Assembly (NCBI GenBank): GCA_030407315.1 | Contig: JALQPE010002018.1 | Span: forward strand, 1 to 64,000 | From: Asparagopsis taxiformis | Taxonomy: Eukaryota > Rhodophyta > Florideophyceae > Bonnemaisoniales > Bonnemaisoniaceae | Reading direction: 5' to 3' | DNA: 64,000 nt | Shown: positions 50,954 through 61,820 of the stretch, piece after piece | How the letters are laid out: each line of letters starts with the position of its first letter | Position numbering within the stretch: position 1 is the stretch's first letter | Translations under genes and position numbers: made by a program | Notes under the pieces: generated by a model | The model's database searches: none | The model's input: only the letters and a program-made list of their open reading frames with translations | Told to the model about the DNA's origin: nothing

Positions 50954-52480
50954 CTACTCCCCTTCATTCTCGATTTCATCATCGACGAATACCTTCACAT
51001 ATTCTGCATCTCCTCCGTCCTCTTCCATAGACCTGAAGCTCTCCTCCAGCACTGATTCCCCCCCATCGTCTACGTTCAGTTCTTCATATCTATCACGCGA
51101 TATAGTCAAAACCTCCTCATTCATGAACCGACTACTCACCCGCTCCCCGGGAAGAAGCAGTTTCACTGCTTCATTGATTTCCCGGATTTGCGCTCCTTCC
51201 ACCTCTGTTCCACTTTGAAATTTCAAAATCGTTCGGAACCCGTATGCAAGTATGTAGATGAATTGCAAGGAGTATTCTGAACGTCGCAGGAACATGTTCT
51301 TATCAGAACATTGCGTGTAGGCGACTGCAAAGTTCAGTGCAACCTCTACTAAATTGATCCTCCTAGTCAAAAACCTCTTGTCCGGTTCTCCAATTATTTG
51401 AACTTCGTACTCGACTTTGAATAGCATTTCTTTTCGCACTGCAATGAAGTCGCGAAGAATCTTCATATTCTTGTCATCCATTGCTGCACGCTCCGCTGCA
51501 TTCATTTTCCTCTGCGCCGAGTACAGACTTGGAACTGACTCAATGTCCAGCCCACCGTCGTGCAAATGATGCTCCATTCGGACTGAACCTTGAAACCCAC
51601 TGTATAGAACGAATCCAAGATCTCGGATGAACCGGTTTCGCACATGATCTCTGGACTTGTTCATAAACCCGGTCACTGCTGTGAGTGCCGATTTCGTCAC
51701 AGTGATGCCTACCTCCTTTCTGTGCAACGGCCCATTGTCTCCAACCTTTCTTCGCTTCTGCTTTCGAGCGGCCCCATCACTTCCCTCGGACGTCCCATGC
51801 ATTCCATCCATGCGAGCAGAGTCCGTTCCGCGAATTGTCTCCTCAATGGTCCCGGTAGTCACATACCCCCGCGCCCTCCACCGTTCGATACCTTCCGACG
51901 TTCCATTGGAGCTGGAACGGTCTCCTCCCTCTCTGAAAGAATTGTTTTGACACGTATTCTTGATTAAAGAGGTCACAACTTGGCAGCGCAATTCAATGTG
52001 GTTCCGGCCGGCAAGCGTCCTATTGAACACATCCTTTCGCTCATTGCTCTGCCTGGCGAACATCAGCGTATTGATTAGCTGGCATCCGTTGAAATGCCTA
52101 TCCCTCTTATCCACCATTGCCTTCGTGTACGTTGGAACAACAGCACACAGCACAGCACACACCATTTCGAACGTGAACGATTTCTCCGCATCCTGCGCAA
52201 TGCGGAGACGTTCCCTGTCCTTCTCGGAGGCGATCTTCTTCGGATGTCCTTGTCCCTGGCTCAGAAGCCCATCGACGATGCTCTTGACCTCCTGCATATC
52301 GGTGTTTAGCATGGAGACAGTCTTGGCGACATTTCCGAGAGTCTCGCGTAATTGAATGGTGCTCTTCTCGACGGCATCCATTTTATCACTCAGGGCTTTC
52401 AACTCTGCAGTGATGTTCGAAAAGCCCTCACGCGTTATTTCGGAAAATGCGGCGATGCTTACGGAGGTTTCGGGATTCAT
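50954..52480 (-). CDS. Coiled-coil family protein, second identical copy
   Basis: Same 508 residues as 14730-16256, starting at the ATG at 52480. N-terminal coiled coil, RKQKRRKVGD basic tract, shared C-terminal region with the 761-residue protein, acidic tail. Function unknown. Confidence 0.7.
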   Translation of the reverse strand: MNPETSVSIAAFSEITREGFSNITAELKALSDKMDAVEKSTIQLRETLGNVAKTVSMLNTDMQEVKSIVDGLLSQGQGHPKKIASEKDRERLRIAQDAEKSFTFEMVCAVLCAVVPTYTKAMVDKRDRHFNGCQLINTLMFARQSNERKDVFNRTLAGRNHIELRCQVVTSLIKNTCQNNSFREGGDRSSSNGTSEGIERWRARGYVTTGTIEETIRGTDSARMDGMHGTSEGSDGAARKQKRRKVGDNGPLHRKEVGITVTKSALTAVTGFMNKSRDHVRNRFIRDLGFVLYSGFQGSVRMEHHLHDGGLDIESVPSLYSAQRKMNAAERAAMDDKNMKILRDFIAVRKEMLFKVEYEVQIIGEPDKRFLTRRINLVEVALNFAVAYTQCSDKNMFLRRSEYSLQFIYILAYGFRTILKFQSGTEVEGAQIREINEAVKLLLPGERVSSRFMNEEVLTISRDRYEELNVDDGGESVLEESFRSMEEDGGDAEYVKVFVDDEIENEGE

Positions 52481-53011
52481 CTTGACCTTGCAATTGGAGT
52501 TTGCTAAAAGGAGAATTGCTTTGAAGGATGTCACGCTTAGTACAGCAGTGTTGTAGCAAATATCATTTCAGTGGATGCATCCATCCTGGTCTACTCTACA
52601 TAATAATAATGCTTCCCAGTGCTCCGTAACGGTTATTTTTCATAATTTAGTGGTGGATGGTGCGTATTCTTTCCTTTGCCACCACCCACGTCCTGTGCAT
52701 ACCACACCTCGCTACCAGACTGACGTCTCCTACTAGACACTTTCAATGCAAAGATAGATAGGTATAATTTGAAATGCTAAACTCAACATATTATAGCTAC
52801 TATGTACATTCTCTCCTTACGGTGAGACAAACCAGATATGTTCTGTTCTCCCAATCTTCCTTTCTCCAACGTCCTATTCAGCATCTAGCTTCCCCGCACC
52901 CAACTATCTGTAAAGCACCATCACAATTAATATAGTCGTATACCACACACCATTCCAATATTTACCTTCACACCAACACTATGCTCCATATTTCCTCTAA
53001 GTCCACTCCAC
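52481..53011. other. Gene-free spacer
   Basis: Copy of 16257-16787; nothing recognisable apart from being upstream of the coiled-coil gene. Confidence 0.5.
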
Positions 53012-53359
53012 CAGACAGTGTTGTCAAACAATGCACGGTACTACCCGCAGACAATACAATTTGCTATCTACACTACTGTCTACAGATTTCCCCAGACAGT
53101 GCAGTAATACAGTACAATGTATTGTCTCAGACAGTAAAATGTACTGTCTGCACATACTGTCTGGCGGCAACACTTCCGGACAGTAAAATTTACTGTTCTG
53201 GACAGTAAATTTTACTGTTTTTGGTACTGTCCAGATTTCGTGCCAGTTTACTGCTGCAGCAGTATTCTGAAATTTCCAGACAGTAAATTTTACTGTCTCC
53301 GCGCACTGTCTTGGCCAGACAGTAATTTTTACTGTCTCAGACAGTAAATTTACTGTCTG
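53012..53359. repeat. Array of ACAGTAAA-TTTACTGT palindromes, cassette 2
   Basis: Copy of 16788-17135, ending 23 bp before the right end of the duplicated block at 53382. Confidence 0.9.
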
Positions 53360-53382
53360 TTTTCATTCTCAACACCGTAGTG

Positions 53383-53769
53383 TGTCAATGCACACAACTG
53401 GAGATGCTTTGTCATGAGCCCCATGCCATTCAAGCTTGTTATCAGATAGCAATATGTCTCCAAGGTTTATTCAATGCGGCCCTCAGCAAGTCACCTACAC
53501 CTCAGTTCGGGAAAGATGGATTCCCTTTGCGAGTTGCATGGGGGCATCTAGAGCTGCGGGACTATCTCATGGGAGTTGATTGCCTGTTCGGAATCATCAG
53601 AAAGAAGAGAAATCTCACTGCTGAAGAATATGAGTCTGTACGTTTCGATTCAAGCATCGTACAAACCGAACTTTCCTTTGAAAACACGGCAGACAGGCGC
53701 GTTTCCAATCCTGATTGCGTCCCTCTACAGGAGGATGACGAGCTTGGTATTTCTCTAATTGATGTGTAG
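53383..53769 (+). pseudogene. C-terminal fragment, possibly of a coiled-coil family gene, truncated by cassette 2
   Basis: An open frame of about 128 codons runs from the cassette end to a stop at 53769 and has no ATG at its beginning. HEPHAIQACYQIAICLQGLF resembles the RRSEYSLQFIYILAYGF and RRYSQYVGVAFQQLVG segments of the two coiled-coil family proteins, and its position, convergent with a Tudor-like gene, is the same as in the cassettes. The match is weak, so family membership is tentative; that an ORF is cut at the cassette boundary is clearer. Confidence 0.4.
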
Positions 53770-53905
53770 TACTGCTTTGATTAGAAAATTTATATCAGTA
53801 TGATTCATTAGTAGTTCTAGGAAAAGTCCCAACGCTCAACTAGTTCTGCTTTGCAATGCATGCATCATCTGCATTAAATTTTTCTGATTCATCCAACTGC
53901 TGGCA

Positions 53906-55598
53906 TCATTTAATGTACTCCTCTGCCTTTTTCTCTGACGCACTATACCCTACCACGTCGTTAACTACATCTTCTGTTATCAACTTGTCTATACGACAAG
54001 GTTCTTCCTCACCACGGAATACGACGTACGGCATATGAACTCTCAGAGATCCCCAAAGTACATCCCCCGCCTTTCCTCGCTTTCTTTGCATCGCAGGCTC
54101 CCATTCTATACGGAAACATTTCTTTCCTTCGCTTTTCCGCCCTTCCAGACTCCCTTCACCGTCGCTCCTCCCGTGCACATCACATGTCAAAGGACATTTC
54201 TGCAGCTCCATTCCGTGCACGTATTCACCTTGGACCACAGCACTACTTTTTCGAATTAGACACCACACGTTTGATGTTGTTTCCGCACTGCAGAATGAGC
54301 TACTGCCAATTGCAACAGATGTCGACTGTGCTTCCATCATTCCGAGCACAATATCGTACCAAACAACCGCAAACCACATGACCTCGCCGAACCGTTCATG
54401 TAACTACACTCTTCATTGTCCTCCACTTCCGAGTTGCTGATGTTACGCCTTTGAACCAGACACTCGGTTCGCCATCGGTGCCCCAATCCTAGCAGATCTG
54501 ATAGTGTTGCAAAACTGGAACACGTAATGTTCAAAGCTTCCCCACCAGTTCCAGCCACTGCCGCGTGAAGCCCTGGGTACACTTTGTAATACCCCCCTCC
54601 ATAGATTTCTGCTGGTCCCTTTAGCATTTCCCGGAATAACTCAGTGCTCAATGAGATGGGAATCTGCACCGGTCCGCTAATAGCCGTTCCACTTGTACAT
54701 GCACCGTCAATCTCACTATGTGGGTAGCCACCCCTGGGGTTGACAAAGTGCTTCGATTAACCTGTTCCACAACTTTCTCTACCGCACGCTGTAAGAGCAT
54801 CAATAAAACCTTACCAGCTGATACTGTTGATCCACAATTTCGAACCATTCCGCTCCAACCAAGCCGACACTCGCTACCATTTCCAGAAAGCATTATATTT
54901 TCTAGTGTTCTCAGCCTTGTTTCCATACTACCGTATGTGTTGGCGTCAAGTGCTGATTCCACTTTTTGCTTCTTCCTATGCGGTGATATCACTTCAGATT
55001 CTCCATCTGATTGTTCATGAAATTCTACTCCCACCGCTTCGTAGTCCACAACCTCTCTGTTGCTCCTTCGCCACTGTGTCGGTGGCTGACCCCCGGACAT
55101 TAACTTACTTCCCATTAGAAATTTTACATGTTCGTAGGAAACACAAGGGTAATTCCTTTCAGGGATAGCATCATATGACAATCTGCCTTCCGCAACCACC
55201 ATTTCATCGTGCCTTGGCTTCACAGCATCCGAGTACCGCCACTTTGATACTTCCATCACTGCAATATCCTTTTCCTCCGTCGTCAACCTCACAATTGCAT
55301 CACCCACATCCTGTCCATTGTGCTCCACCACACCAGGCGTGTACACGCCATCTCCTCTGTCTACATCGATGCGGTCTCCCACTGACGGCTTACCACTGCA
55401 GACAGGATACTGCTCAGGAAGTTTGATTTCCACAACAGTAGCCTTCCACCATATTGCGTCATCACCCACTTGGAACCATACGTCTATTTGCGAGCCGACA
55501 CAGGGAAGTGCATCTACGGCCGCTGCTCGCTCACGCTCACGGCCTGCTTTCGCTTTTTCGCTCTGTCGCCTAATTCGCAATGATTCACGCCTAGTCAT
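53906..55598 (-). pseudogene. Tudor-like protein, divergent paralogue, two frameshifts
   Basis: Starts at the ATG at 55598 with a basic first 30 residues. Two Tudor-like stretches follow: VGSQIDVWFQVGDDAIWWKA (about 34-60) and SVGDRIDVDRGDGVYTPGVV through EVSKWRYS (about 73-120). A short coiled coil (METRLRTLENIML) lies near 228. The frame moves near 54680 (RLTVH into ACTSGTAISGPVQIPIS) and again near 54375 (into MWFAVVWYDIVLGMM), ending at 53906. Order and spacing match the 453-residue Tudor-like protein, where a similar RVQADCSLAQFRTIAIQC stretch occupies the first break. Whether the shifts are errors or real is open. It is convergent with the fragment at 53383-53769. Confidence 0.65.
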
Positions 55599-55984
55599 AG
55601 TTGCTCCACGAAATAAAGATACTACAACGCACTATCTGCAATTTTGTTTAGGACAAGTCTTCGTCGACTTCTTCACTAGATACTACTTCACCCATGTCTG
55701 TAACGTCCAATTTTTTCATTTTTATAGTATGATACGAAATCACTACCATGTTCCCTACTGCCATACAAGTTGTCAAACACTCTACTACTGCGTTCAAGAT
55801 ACTAGTCACGATTAAAGCCAGGGCGAAACTCACTATTCCGGTCAATCCTATGTATGCGGGGAGTGACTTCATTAAAAAATTTAGCGACTTTGATAATAAC
55901 TATGCTGTAGTATCTGTGCTAAAAGTCAACATAGATGGTTCCATTCTGTACTAAGTAATACTAGAAAAACTAAACTCAAGTACA

Positions 55985-56038
55985 ATTGCCTACTATTTCC
56001 ACCATACCCTATAGGGTATGGTGGAAATAGTAGGCAAT
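55985..56038. repeat. Perfect 54-bp palindrome
   Basis: ATTGCCTACTATTTCCACCA plus TACCCTA (55985-56011) is followed immediately by its exact complement (56012-56038), with no loop. A related imperfect one, TATACCCTATAGGTATACC, follows at about 56050. The remainder of 55599-56730 has no credible gene. Confidence 0.95.
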
Positions 56039-56970
56039 AGTAGTAGTAGTATACCCTATAGGTATACCTATGGTACAACAATGGCCATATCGAGATTAGC
56101 TAGTTAACGTCATACACTCTGCATTTCGCCTCTTCCATATGATATATTATTCCTCATGGACGCCCAAAACGTGACGCTATCGAAGGGTATGGCGCGTTGG
56201 AACAGTCAGTACCAGTCCATCACTCTAGCCTCACTACACTGGTACGACTGCCATCTGTACTACAGACCGGCGTAACCATCCAAGTTCATGGCTCGAGTCC
56301 AACATGGTACTGTCACACATATGGTTCCCCCGTTCCGTCATTCCAGCATGGAAATTATAAAAATCGTGGAATATGCCACCTCCGGTCACCGTCATGACCA
56401 ACGCGACGTGTCCTTGTCCTTTCCATTGTTATTTTTCCGTACAGTACTGGAAAATTCCACCATGTCACGGTGCTTATACCCACTCCCACGGCGCAGTTTC
56501 ATTCCACTATATTCTTTACGGTATTTCCAATACTTATCTATGGCACGGCGCCGGTAATTTCTGGGATTTTTTGATGGTTTGTCATTCCACTAATTTCTAA
56601 TGGTCCAGACCATGAAATTTGCTGGTTTTCAAAAAATTGCTTATCCTGTGTTGCTCATTAGTGGAACGTGTGAAATAGCTGGTTTATCTAAGACATATTG
56701 CATGCGCAGTAGCTGTACGATCCAGATGTATAGTGCGCGACAGTTCTATAAATCACCCCCCACATTTTGGGATTGCTCACTCAACATGAACAGCAACGCG
56801 CATTCCGACTGCGTCAAATGAATGAGCAGGCCAAATTCATTACAACGCATGTTCCATTCCTCCAAAAAGAGCCGCTCAGGAGAGTGCAGTGGGACGTTAA
56901 TTTATTGTCAGTGCGAAATTTCTATAAATCAGGAGCATTGAATACATTCCAAAATCCGGATGGAGTTATG

Positions 56971-58518
56971 TCAATACTTCGTCGTCTGTCCCCTTCCCTT
57001 CAGCACTTCTATCATGCGCTTTTGCATGGTACCAACAAACTTTTGAAACAAGCTTGGAGCCAGTAGCTCCCATTCACGGAAAATACTCTCTTCAAGCGAC
57101 ATCAAGCTATCGAAATGTCGTGCATTCTTGTACACGTTACGTGGAAGAGCGCCCCAAACGTTCTCAATAGGATTCAAGTCTGGGCTTTTGGCGGGAAAGG
57201 GTAGAACGGAAACATTATTGTCGGACAAAAACTGCTTGGTAACTCGAGCAGCATGCACTGCAGCACCGTCATGCTGAAAAATGGCACTATCATTGTGCAA
57301 ATCTGTGACCATCTGTATCATTATGTCACGTAAAAATGGGATATAGTCTTCGGCCATCATATTATCTTCAATCAAGACCAAGTCTGGTAGTAGCTAGATG
57401 CCTACAGGGTCCCCAGCCTCGGTAGCGAGGTGAGCGGTAGATCATTCGAATCCAAAAGATTCACGCTGCTTTCGCGTTGGCGCTAAGCCAATAATCCACG
57501 TTAAGTGGGAGGGTGCTCACGCGCTAGGCGTATCTATGGAGCATGGGGCGTAAAATATAGAGCCACGAAGCTGGTGAGAGTATTGTCTCATGAGGAGGGA
57601 ATCTCGAACTGAGATAAACGGCAAGCCAGCGAGGTGCTGTGTCAATGAGGTCGTAAGTCCCAATAACTTTACGTTACCTTTTCAGGCTAGGCGCCCTCCG
57701 CTAGTCGGAGGGGCTTAAGTATTAGTAGTTGGTCTAAATAAAGCTACACTATTGGATAGTGATTAGGGTATGCATGCGAGCTACATGAACCCAAGTGGTT
57801 TTCCAATAGTATTGGTTGTAGCCAGATCGGCAGGTGCAAGATCATTGCATAGAATACATGTAGTGTAATACATGTTACTAGTTTACAGTGCAAAGGCGCT
57901 CGGCCAAAATAAATTTCCCCGTGTGGGTCAGTCGTAGTGGACCCGAGATCCGGTAAGCACTCCGCTCACCTGTAAGGTAGTTTACAGTGAGGGAGGGTAC
58001 TACATGTGTGCCTCGGGGGCAGTTGGACGGCTTACCTGACTTGTGAGTCCCGGCTGGGGCTTGGCCAATCATGTGGCAACACGTGCCTATGCGGGGCAAA
58101 CCTCTACTACGAGTCTGACTTACCTCTTGACTAAAACGCTCCCCAAACCATGATAGACTTACCCCCTCGTTGTCTTTTCGAAAAAACCCGTTCCCCTAAG
58201 TGCAAATCATGCCAATAGTAGGCAAAACCATCTAGACCATCTAGATTGAACTTTTTCATCGCTGAATATCACTTGTCCCCATTCTTCTTCCCTCCAATGG
58301 ACGTATTGCAATGCAAAAGAAATTCTGCTTGCAATATGTCTTTCCTGAAGCATTGGTGCGCATTGCATTTTTCTATATTGCAGATTGCATTCATTTTGCA
58401 ATAAACGTTTCACTGTACGAATCCTACAGGTAAGGTTGAAGACTTTTTTGCGCGAGCTAGATGTGTCATTTCCTAATGATGTTTGCCTCAAAACCTGCAT
58501 CATTGTCCTTTCCGACAT
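56971..58518 (-). pseudogene. Tc1-family transposase, interrupted
   Basis: Read on the minus strand. The N-terminal part (58518 onward) has RTVKRLLQNECNLQYRKM and WREEEWGQVIFSDEK with the first catalytic Asp. One A is missing in the run after GATGAAAAA, after which KFNLDGLDGFAYYWHD continues in another frame, then SIMVWGAF and an in-frame TAG. The nested insertion follows. The C-terminal part (57381-56971) has LVLIEDNMMAEDYIPFL, FQHDGAAVH with the second Asp, and KSPDLNPIENVWG; 34 residues lie between that Asp and the Glu (DD34E). Joined across the insertion, the ancestral reading SRGKSDLVLIEDNMM is seamless. It is non-functional because of a frameshift, a stop and the insertion. Confidence 0.85.
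57387..58111. mobile_element. Nested 725-bp non-autonomous insertion with 6-bp target-site duplication
   Basis: Flanked by AGTCTG at 57381-57386 and 58112-58117, exactly one copy of which belongs to the transposase sequence. Ends are GTAGTAG...CTACTAC (7-bp inverted). It has no ORF of note and contains many short stems, for example GCCCTCCGCTAGTCGGAGGGG at about 57689-57710. Near its left end GGTAGCGAGGTGAGCGGTAG and CATTCGAATCC loosely resemble tRNA-type A and B boxes, but they are too close together for a normal tRNA. It is more GC-rich than its host element. The class of element is unknown; a SINE-like or TIR-type non-autonomous element are both possible. Confidence 0.75.
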
Positions 58519-59021
58519 TTTTCGGTTTTGGGCGCCTCGTTATCGTTCAGTACCCCTCTGTATCCTTTAAAAGGCTTGGCACTACACCCCTAGATCGTTC
58601 CAGCACTTTGCAATGAAAGATTTCGACTTCCTACACCGCCACATTCCAAGTATCTCACCCCCCTCTTTCTCCGTGAGAACCACACCTCGGGGCATTTTGA
58701 AATCGAAAATACACCCTGTTAGGATAGTGAGTCTTACCAACCAACCTCTGTTTATCTATCCTCGATGTTTCATTCCAAATGATCCGTTCATTCTTGAATG
58801 ATGACCGTTTTTTTGGACCTGATTTATAGAAATATCGCACGTACATTAAACTAATGTCCCGCTGAACTCGCTGGAACGGCTCTTTTTGGAGGAATTTAAT
58901 GTGCCTCATAATAAATTTGTCATACTCATTCATAGGACGCAGTCGAAATGCTCGTTGCTGTTCGTTTTGGGTGAGCATTCGCAAAACGTGGGGGTGATTT
59001 ATAGAAGTGTCCCGCTCTGTA

Positions 59022-60042
59022 CTACAACCTGGATATTGGCATATGTAGACCGTCGAAGCTTGGTCCAGCAGATTTGGCAAGTGGCATTGAATGATTGGGG
59101 TAAGTTGTTTTCAGTGCCGGATTATGGGGAGTGATTATCTTACCGCTGGTACATTCAGTAGCCAATCAGAACAACCCGTCCGCCGAGATGGACCAATTAG
59201 AGCAACTCGTCCCCCATTTTTCGGGATTCTCATTTGCTGTTCCCTAAAAAGTTGAATAAACACCCTTAGAGGCAGGACGCCAAAAAAAAGCTTTCAAGAG
59301 AGGTACCTATCTCGTCCACTTCGCGTGACTCCCGCTCACGTGACCCAGCTTCCACCATTTCCGAAATTGAAATTCGGAAACGAAATCTGGTTCCCACTTT
59401 CCGCCGACCCAACTTTGAAAATTCTGAAAGCGAAGATTTCACCGCTGTCGTTTTCAAAAGTGGCGCCATTTCTTCCCGCCCTGTTCAAACGTCCTGCCCC
59501 ACTTTTGCGGACCACTCCAACAGCCCCGTCGTGGTACACATCATACAACTTGATATCACCCACCGTGACGCCCCGCAGAAATATCGTACCACCTGCCGAT
59601 CACACCGACATACAACCCGAGCTTCACCGCTTTCCAAAGATTTGTCGTTTCCATTTAGAAGCTTCCTGAGATTATGCCCGGTGTTGTCGAAAGCTTATTT
59701 TCAGCTGTAGCATATCTATCTTGAATTCCTTTTCGCGACGAAAAATCCGAAGACCACGAGAGCCGACAAGGAAACGCTTTCTCATCATTGCAAATCGATA
59801 CCATCGAAAGCAAGCGCTGAATTGTTCTTTTCCAATCATCGGTGCCCTGCGAACCGCATGCGACTCGTTTCCGAAGCTCAGCCCATTATCACACCATAGC
59901 GGGAAACTTCAAATACTTGGGCACACACAAAGCCAATTGTCGAACGTACGTTAATCAAAATCTCAATTGCCGACACTGATTGAAACGATGCAACGCGCCC
60001 CTATCCAATTCAAACTCTAGCTGAAAAGTTCACCTATAGAAT
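59022..60042. other. Gene-free spacer
   Basis: No ORF with coding character, RNA gene or repeat that I can support; it presumably includes the promoter of the Ulp1-like gene. Confidence 0.45.
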
Positions 60043-60878
60043 ATGGATTCTAATTCGTGCACAGTACAAGAATTTTTGTGTGTTGTGTCGATGCTAGGAA
60101 TTCATTTGACTGGAGAAGAAAAAATGAGCTGCGCACTTATCTGTGTTCTCTGGTTTGCCAATTTCGTTCAACAGATGCTGCAAGGCCCTGGTTTGAGCAT
60201 TCCTTTCCAAGAAAGATGTTCGAAGACCATTTGCTTCTGGCCGGACTTGTAGAATATGAAATGGAATGTAATGAAATAGTAATAGGATGCAATACTGCTC
60301 ATTTCCTTTCGAGAGGAGTTTCAAGATTCACAAGAGGAGAATGTGAATTTGATGAAAAAGATGGGCTTTTCATCAACGCCAGAGATACCTTCCGGGATGC
60401 TTGGATAAATCGGACCATCCTTTTCAAGTTCGTTATCCCTGTAAACGTGAGGCAATCGTATTGGGGAACTTTTTTCGGAATTCAAGATACACAAGATATG
60501 AATCAAGGAATTATTTATTGGGGAGATAGCTTGGGATACGAGAAACATAAGAATTTACTAGAGTTCGTTGGAACCTTTCTGAACGAACTAATCGGAGATA
60601 TTTCATGGGATGAGAGCGACAAGAATTACATCTTGGATGTGTTATCATATAAGCCACGAGAAGAAAATTACAGCTGTGGATTCTACGTTTTATCTGCTAT
60701 ATTATCGGTTGCTAGATCTCATCGAAGAATGCCTCTTGAATATTACAGCTCAGCATACAACCCGAACTTGATAGAGAAGATTCGAGATTGTTGCACACAA
60801 CGTTTCGTCGAGGCTTTTTTAGAATCAAGGAGAAAGGGTTCTATAGATCAGGGAAAATGCAGATATTGCTGTGTATAG
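60043..60878 (+). CDS. Ulp1/C48 peptidase-like protein lacking key catalytic residues
   Basis: The C-terminal 170 residues follow the Ulp1/SENP (C48) pattern: INRTILFKFVIPVN, SYWGTFFGIQD, GIIYWGDSLGYEKHKNLLEF and ENYSCGFYVLSAILSV. The Asp (GDSLG) and Cys (SCG) are present, but the His that normally precedes Trp is Tyr (SYW), and the Gln expected six residues before the Cys is Arg (KPREENYSC), so peptidase activity is doubtful. The N-terminus is uncertain: an ATG frame at 60043 (MDSNSCTVQEFL) runs to 60252 and a second frame, open from a GTG at 60057, carries the Ulp1-like part, so a frameshift or short intron near 60200-60250 is likely. C48-type proteases are common passengers in CACTA/KDZ-related transposons, which fits the surroundings, but no transposase adjoins it here. 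Confidence 0.55.
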
Positions 60879-61229
60879 ATTTATCTGTTCTCTACTTACT
60901 GGTAATCGAATGATGAAAGATGATCAGGGAGACTCCGGGATAGTAGACCTAGATAACTGCATCGGAAATTGCGAAAACGGAAATCAATGGGATGGAAAAT
61001 GTTATTCTCCGAATGCTATACTAGAGCCATACAATCAAGAGAATGGGAACTCTGCGAAAATGGCTAAGCATGGGAGGTAGTCTTTGATTGAGTATTATAG
61101 TGCTCTGACACGAACTACATGAAGTAGAACTCGAACCATGTGTAGCGCCACTTCGCTGGAAAATATTACCGGCGCAATAGATGTTTCTTTTTCCGGGGAA
61201 ATTGAGGAGGAAGTTCTTGAAAAAGGAAA

Positions 61230-61628
61230 ATGCTCCACTATTTTCAGGAAAAGTCTCTAGGTGGGGTTGGAAGCACAAAATCTATGAGAAACGATTGTTT
61301 AAACAGTATTGAAGAGGGTGCACAGGAATGTCCTGAATGGAAGGATAATGTCCAATACAGGGGGTGTGGAGATAGTTCTTCAGCACTTGAACGCAGCGAA
61401 CGAAACCATAAACAATCAGATACTGTACAACACCAAGGCACTTTGGAATCGAAGATACTTAATTTGTCAAGCGCCGACTCAGAATATGGCCGTAGCCTAG
61501 ATTCTCTCATGGTAGTCATTACTGATATTCCGGCGACAGTTTCTGACCCGGAAAATGCAGAATCAGAATGTTGCGTTGATAACAATTTGGAAGATACTTT
61601 GAGAGTTCTGGATCAGAGTGACAATTAG
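61230..61628 (+). CDS. Hypothetical ORF, 132 residues
   Basis: ATG at 61230, stop at 61628. Acidic and Ser/Asn-rich, no recognised domain (EEGAQECPEWKDN, SADSEYGRSLDSLMVV). It lies downstream of the Ulp1-like gene on the same strand. It could be an exon or a chance ORF. Confidence 0.3.
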   Translation: MLHYFQEKSLGGVGSTKSMRNDCLNSIEEGAQECPEWKDNVQYRGCGDSSSALERSERNHKQSDTVQHQGTLESKILNLSSADSEYGRSLDSLMVVITDIPATVSDPENAESECCVDNNLEDTLRVLDQSDN

Positions 61629-61820
61629 TACCTTGAAGACATACGTATGTCTAGTACTATGGACCTGGAAAGGTTCAAATAAACCGCTGAACGAGGACCT
61701 ATCATACTCGTGCTCTGAATATCTGCCTTCAGAACCAATAAATGAACACACGGCCTGGATGCAGTTCCCGAACGAGAAACGTCTTTTCCGTCTTCGAAAT
61801 ATTGTATAACCTCGGCAACT

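Larger units (their letters stand above)
39848..53382. mobile_element. Cassette 2: duplicated block (copy of 3727-17158)
   Basis: Direct-orientation duplicate of cassette 1. Here the dioxygenase gene keeps its 5' end and upstream array (from 39099), so the real unit probably starts left of 39848. The right end is at 53382, after which sequence differs from that following 17158. No clear terminal inverted repeat: I looked for the complement of the right-end ACACCGTAGTG and did not find it near 38-39.6 kb. Confidence 0.65.
56731..59019 (-). mobile_element. Tc1/mariner-type element (DD34E), dead, with long terminal inverted repeats
   Basis: Bounded by TA at 56729-56730 and 59020-59021. The left end TAGTGCGCGACAGTTCTATA and the right end on the other strand CAGAGCGGGACACTTCTATA begin inverted repeats of roughly 200 bp (56731-56940 and about 58805-59019) that remain recognisable by eye despite divergence, both with TCTATAAATCACCCCC and CCTCCAAAAAGAGCCG. 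Without the nested insertion and its duplication the element is about 1.56 kb, a normal Tc1 length. The divergence of the arms and the broken transposase show that it is old. Confidence 0.85.

Noticed and set aside
57410..57470. tRNA gene (A-box-like GGTAGCGAGGTGAGCGGTAG and B-box-like TTCGAATCC)
   Set aside because: The two boxes are far too close for a tRNA and no cloverleaf can be drawn; kept only as a hint of a SINE-like origin.
57387..58117. Spliceosomal intron in the Tc1 transposase (GTAAGT ... CAG on the minus strand)
   Set aside because: The GTAAG and CAG belong to the transposase coding sequence and the 6-bp target duplication; removing the insert with one AGTCTG restores the exact protein, which fits transposon insertion better.
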